NCBI RefSeq assembly: GCF_002498065.1
Contig: NZ_DAFZ01000022.1
Coordinates: 1 to 15,431 of the forward strand
Direction of reading: 5' to 3'
Length of the DNA stretch: 15,431 bases
Source: Methanoculleus sp. UBA208
GTDB taxonomy: Archaea; Halobacteriota; Methanomicrobia; Methanomicrobiales; Methanoculleaceae
Part shown: piece after piece, positions 14,112 through 15,431 of the stretch
Layout: each line of letters starts with the position of its first letter
Position numbering within the stretch: position 1 is the stretch's first letter
The notes under the pieces: model-generated
The model's input: only the letters and a program-made list of their open reading frames with translations
Told to the model about the DNA's origin: nothing
The model's database searches: none
Made by a program: the position numbers and the translations under genes

Positions 14112-14250
14112 GGCCGCCCGGTGGCGGCAGGAGGTACATAACGTTTTGCCCGCCGTGCACCTCCCCTCTCCCGGCAGCCTCCGGAACCCGGATTCGGAAA
14201 CGTATTAGCAGACCCCGCCCAATTAATACCACTACTCTCGAGGCGTTCCA
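14112..14250. promoter_or_regulatory. divergent promoter region between SagB-like and exchanger genes
   Basis: This 139-bp spacer drives both strands. On the minus strand, AAAACGTTATGTACC (about 14133-14147) offers a TATA-like GTTATGTA about 25 bases before the ATG at 14111, consistent with a leaderless message. On the plus strand, AATTAATACC (14221-14230) is a TATA candidate for the exchanger. GAGGC (14240-14244), six bases before the GTG at 14251, is its ribosome binding site if there is a leader; the TATA spacing instead favours a very short leader. Confidence 0.4.
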
Positions 14251-15186
14251 GTGATCGTAACCATTATCGTATTCGTCGTCGGCGTAGCCCTCCTCGTCAA
14301 AGGGGCCGACCTCTTCGTGGGCGGCGGAAGCGGCCTCGCCTTCCGGTACAGCATCTCCCCGGCCCTGATCGGGTCGACGATCATCGCGTTCGGCACATCC
14401 CTCCCGGAACTCGTCGTCAGCACGAACGCGGCAGCCACAGGAAACTCGGGGATTACGCTTGGAAACGTCATCGGGAGCAACATCGCAAACATAGCCCTGG
14501 TTCTCGCTCTCTGCACCTTTATCCGGCCCGGCATGGTTGCCGCGTCAGGGACATCGCGTTCCGCACTCACCCGGCACACCGTGCTGATGCTCGTTGCGAC
14601 GGCGGCGTTCGCCCTGCTCGCCGTGAGAGGCACGCTCGACGCCCTTGCCGGAGCGGTCTTCCTCATCCTCTTCGCAGGGATCCTCGTCGTTCTCCTGCGA
14701 GAGGGGCGCGAGGGAAGAGACGTCGAGATAGAATCCCACGGATGGGCCGACGCCCTCTACATCGGCCTCGGGATCGTCGCCGTCATCATCGGGGCCCAGC
14801 TGGTCGTCGACAGCGCTGTTGCGCTCGCAGAGGTCTTCGGGATCCCGGCCTTCGTCATAGGCGTCTCGGTCGTCGCCGTCGGCACGTCGCTCCCTGAACT
14901 CGCGACCTCGGTCGTGGCGGCCGTGAGAGACGAGGGGTCCATCTCCATCGGCAACATCCTCGGGAGCAATATCTTCAACCTCCTCCTGGTCCTCGGGATA
15001 AGCCTCCTCCTCGCCCCGGCCACCGTCGGATCGCCCGTCGACATCATCGTCGTCGTCCTCTTCTCGATCGCGATCCTCCCCCTGCTCTTTGCCCGCCCCT
15101 CCGTCGTCCGGGGCTGGTCGGCCCTCCTGCTCCTCGGCTACGCCGCCTACATCGCCTGGAGCTTCGGGGCGGTGCCGATCGGGTGA
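14251..15186 (+). CDS. CaCA-family sodium/calcium exchanger (YrbG-like)
   Basis: This 311-aa membrane protein has the two inverted alpha repeats of the Ca2+/cation antiporter superfamily. Alpha-1 reads IGSTIIAFGTSLPELVVS (E53) with GNVIGSNIAN; alpha-2 reads GVSVVAVGTSLPELATS (E216) with GNILGSNIFN. The two Glu residues match the ion-binding E54 and E213 of the Methanocaldococcus exchanger NCX_Mj, and the length and ten or so hydrophobic helices also agree. A short Arg/Glu-rich cytoplasmic loop (about 150-164) separates the halves. It would expel Ca2+ in exchange for Na+, which suits an organism with a sodium-based energy economy. The start is GTG at 14251. The gene is monocistronic as far as the window shows, divergent from the SagB-like gene. 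The ion preference is family inference. Confidence 0.93.
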   Translation: MIVTIIVFVVGVALLVKGADLFVGGGSGLAFRYSISPALIGSTIIAFGTSLPELVVSTNAAATGNSGITLGNVIGSNIANIALVLALCTFIRPGMVAASGTSRSALTRHTVLMLVATAAFALLAVRGTLDALAGAVFLILFAGILVVLLREGREGRDVEIESHGWADALYIGLGIVAVIIGAQLVVDSAVALAEVFGIPAFVIGVSVVAVGTSLPELATSVVAAVRDEGSISIGNILGSNIFNLLLVLGISLLLAPATVGSPVDIIVVVLFSIAILPLLFARPSVVRGWSALLLLGYAAYIAWSFGAVPIG

Positions 15187-15303
15187 AAGTTTCTTTGTGA
15201 AAGATGGTTGACCGGACACATCCGCGATCCACTCCCGGGTCCGTGCCCGGTTCGCGTAACCGAAAACCACAGGTGGCCAATTGTGCTGAGTGTCGTGACT
15301 GCT

Positions 15304-15340
15304 CCCCGACTTCAGTCGGGGCCCTTCTGCCTGTTTTCTT
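15304..15340 (+). repeat. CCCCGAC-TTCA-GTCGGGG hairpin followed by T-rich stretch
   Basis: CCCCGAC (15304-15310) and GTCGGGG (15315-15321) form a perfect 7-bp stem around TTCA, and TTTTCTT follows at 15334-15340. This could be a terminator of the exchanger transcript. The stem and the CTTCAG loop context also resemble hairpins commonly found at the right ends of IS200/IS605-type (TnpB) elements, but no tnpA or tnpB is present in the window. Confidence 0.5.
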
Positions 15341-15414
15341 CGTAAACCCGTCCACGGCTTTCCACCGGATATCGCAACTGGGGGAGAGCGACTGGCCGTA
15401 GGGCAGGAACTCGA

Positions 15415-15431
15415 GAAGAACGAAGTTCTTC
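15415..15431. repeat. perfect inverted repeat at the window edge
   Basis: GAAGAAC (15415-15421) and GTTCTTC (15425-15431) form a perfect 7-bp dyad around GAA. The right arm is the last base pair of the window, so the dyad may extend no further or may be part of a larger structure beyond the edge. Confidence 0.45.

Larger units (their letters stand above)
15187..15431. other. gene-free right edge with hairpins
   Basis: No convincing gene is visible in these 245 bp. They contain two perfect hairpins, listed separately. The first 15 bases after the exchanger stop (AAAGTTTCTTTG) are T-rich and may end its transcript. The window may stop just inside a further element. Confidence 0.4.

Overview
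The window is GC-rich, densely packed euryarchaeal DNA. A complete six-gene Ech-type energy-converting [NiFe] hydrogenase operon in the order echABCDEF, archaeal-style T-run termination and frequent GTG/TTG starts point to a hydrogenotrophic methanogen. A Methanomicrobiales (Methanoculleus-like) source is my best guess, but no sequence comparison was possible.

Layout. Positions 1-194 hold no convincing gene. At 195-1031 (-) lies a protein that I read as a diverged DEDDh 3'-5' exonuclease. It is head to head with an RNase III/dsRBD protein (1073-1855, +). That gene overlaps a DUF362/two-[4Fe-4S] protein (1855-3033, +) by a stop/start overlap. A HIT-family protein follows (3083-3424, +); its C-terminus looks frameshifted. 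A 175-bp spacer full of dyad symmetries precedes the ech operon (3600-8738, +), which is tightly overlapped and ends at T-runs.

Positions 8739-9225 are a 487-bp gene-free stretch holding a chain of perfect hairpins, possibly a structured RNA or a dispersed repeat. Four minus-strand genes follow. In transcription order they are a SagB-like nitroreductase (14111-13350), a YkgJ-type cysteine-cluster protein (13261-12548), an SLC13-type permease with two TrkA-C domains (12480-10693) and an FAD disulfide oxidoreductase of the lipoamide dehydrogenase/mercuric reductase fold (10596-9226). A divergent CaCA-type Na+/Ca2+ exchanger (14251-15186, +) follows. The last 245 bp are non-coding, with two perfect hairpins, one resembling the end of an IS200/IS605-type element.

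How the genes work together. The ech genes form one membrane complex: EchA and EchB are the ion-translocating arm, and EchC, EchD, EchE and EchF are the hydrogenase/ferredoxin arm. In hydrogenotrophic methanogens such a complex uses the ion gradient to drive ferredoxin reduction by H2, mainly for biosynthesis. The remaining genes are redox, transport and RNA-metabolism functions with no evident shared pathway. The most unusual signals are the head-to-head nuclease pair, each with a substituted catalytic acidic residue, the one-base frameshift in the HIT gene, the dyads upstream of echA, and the structured spacer after echF.
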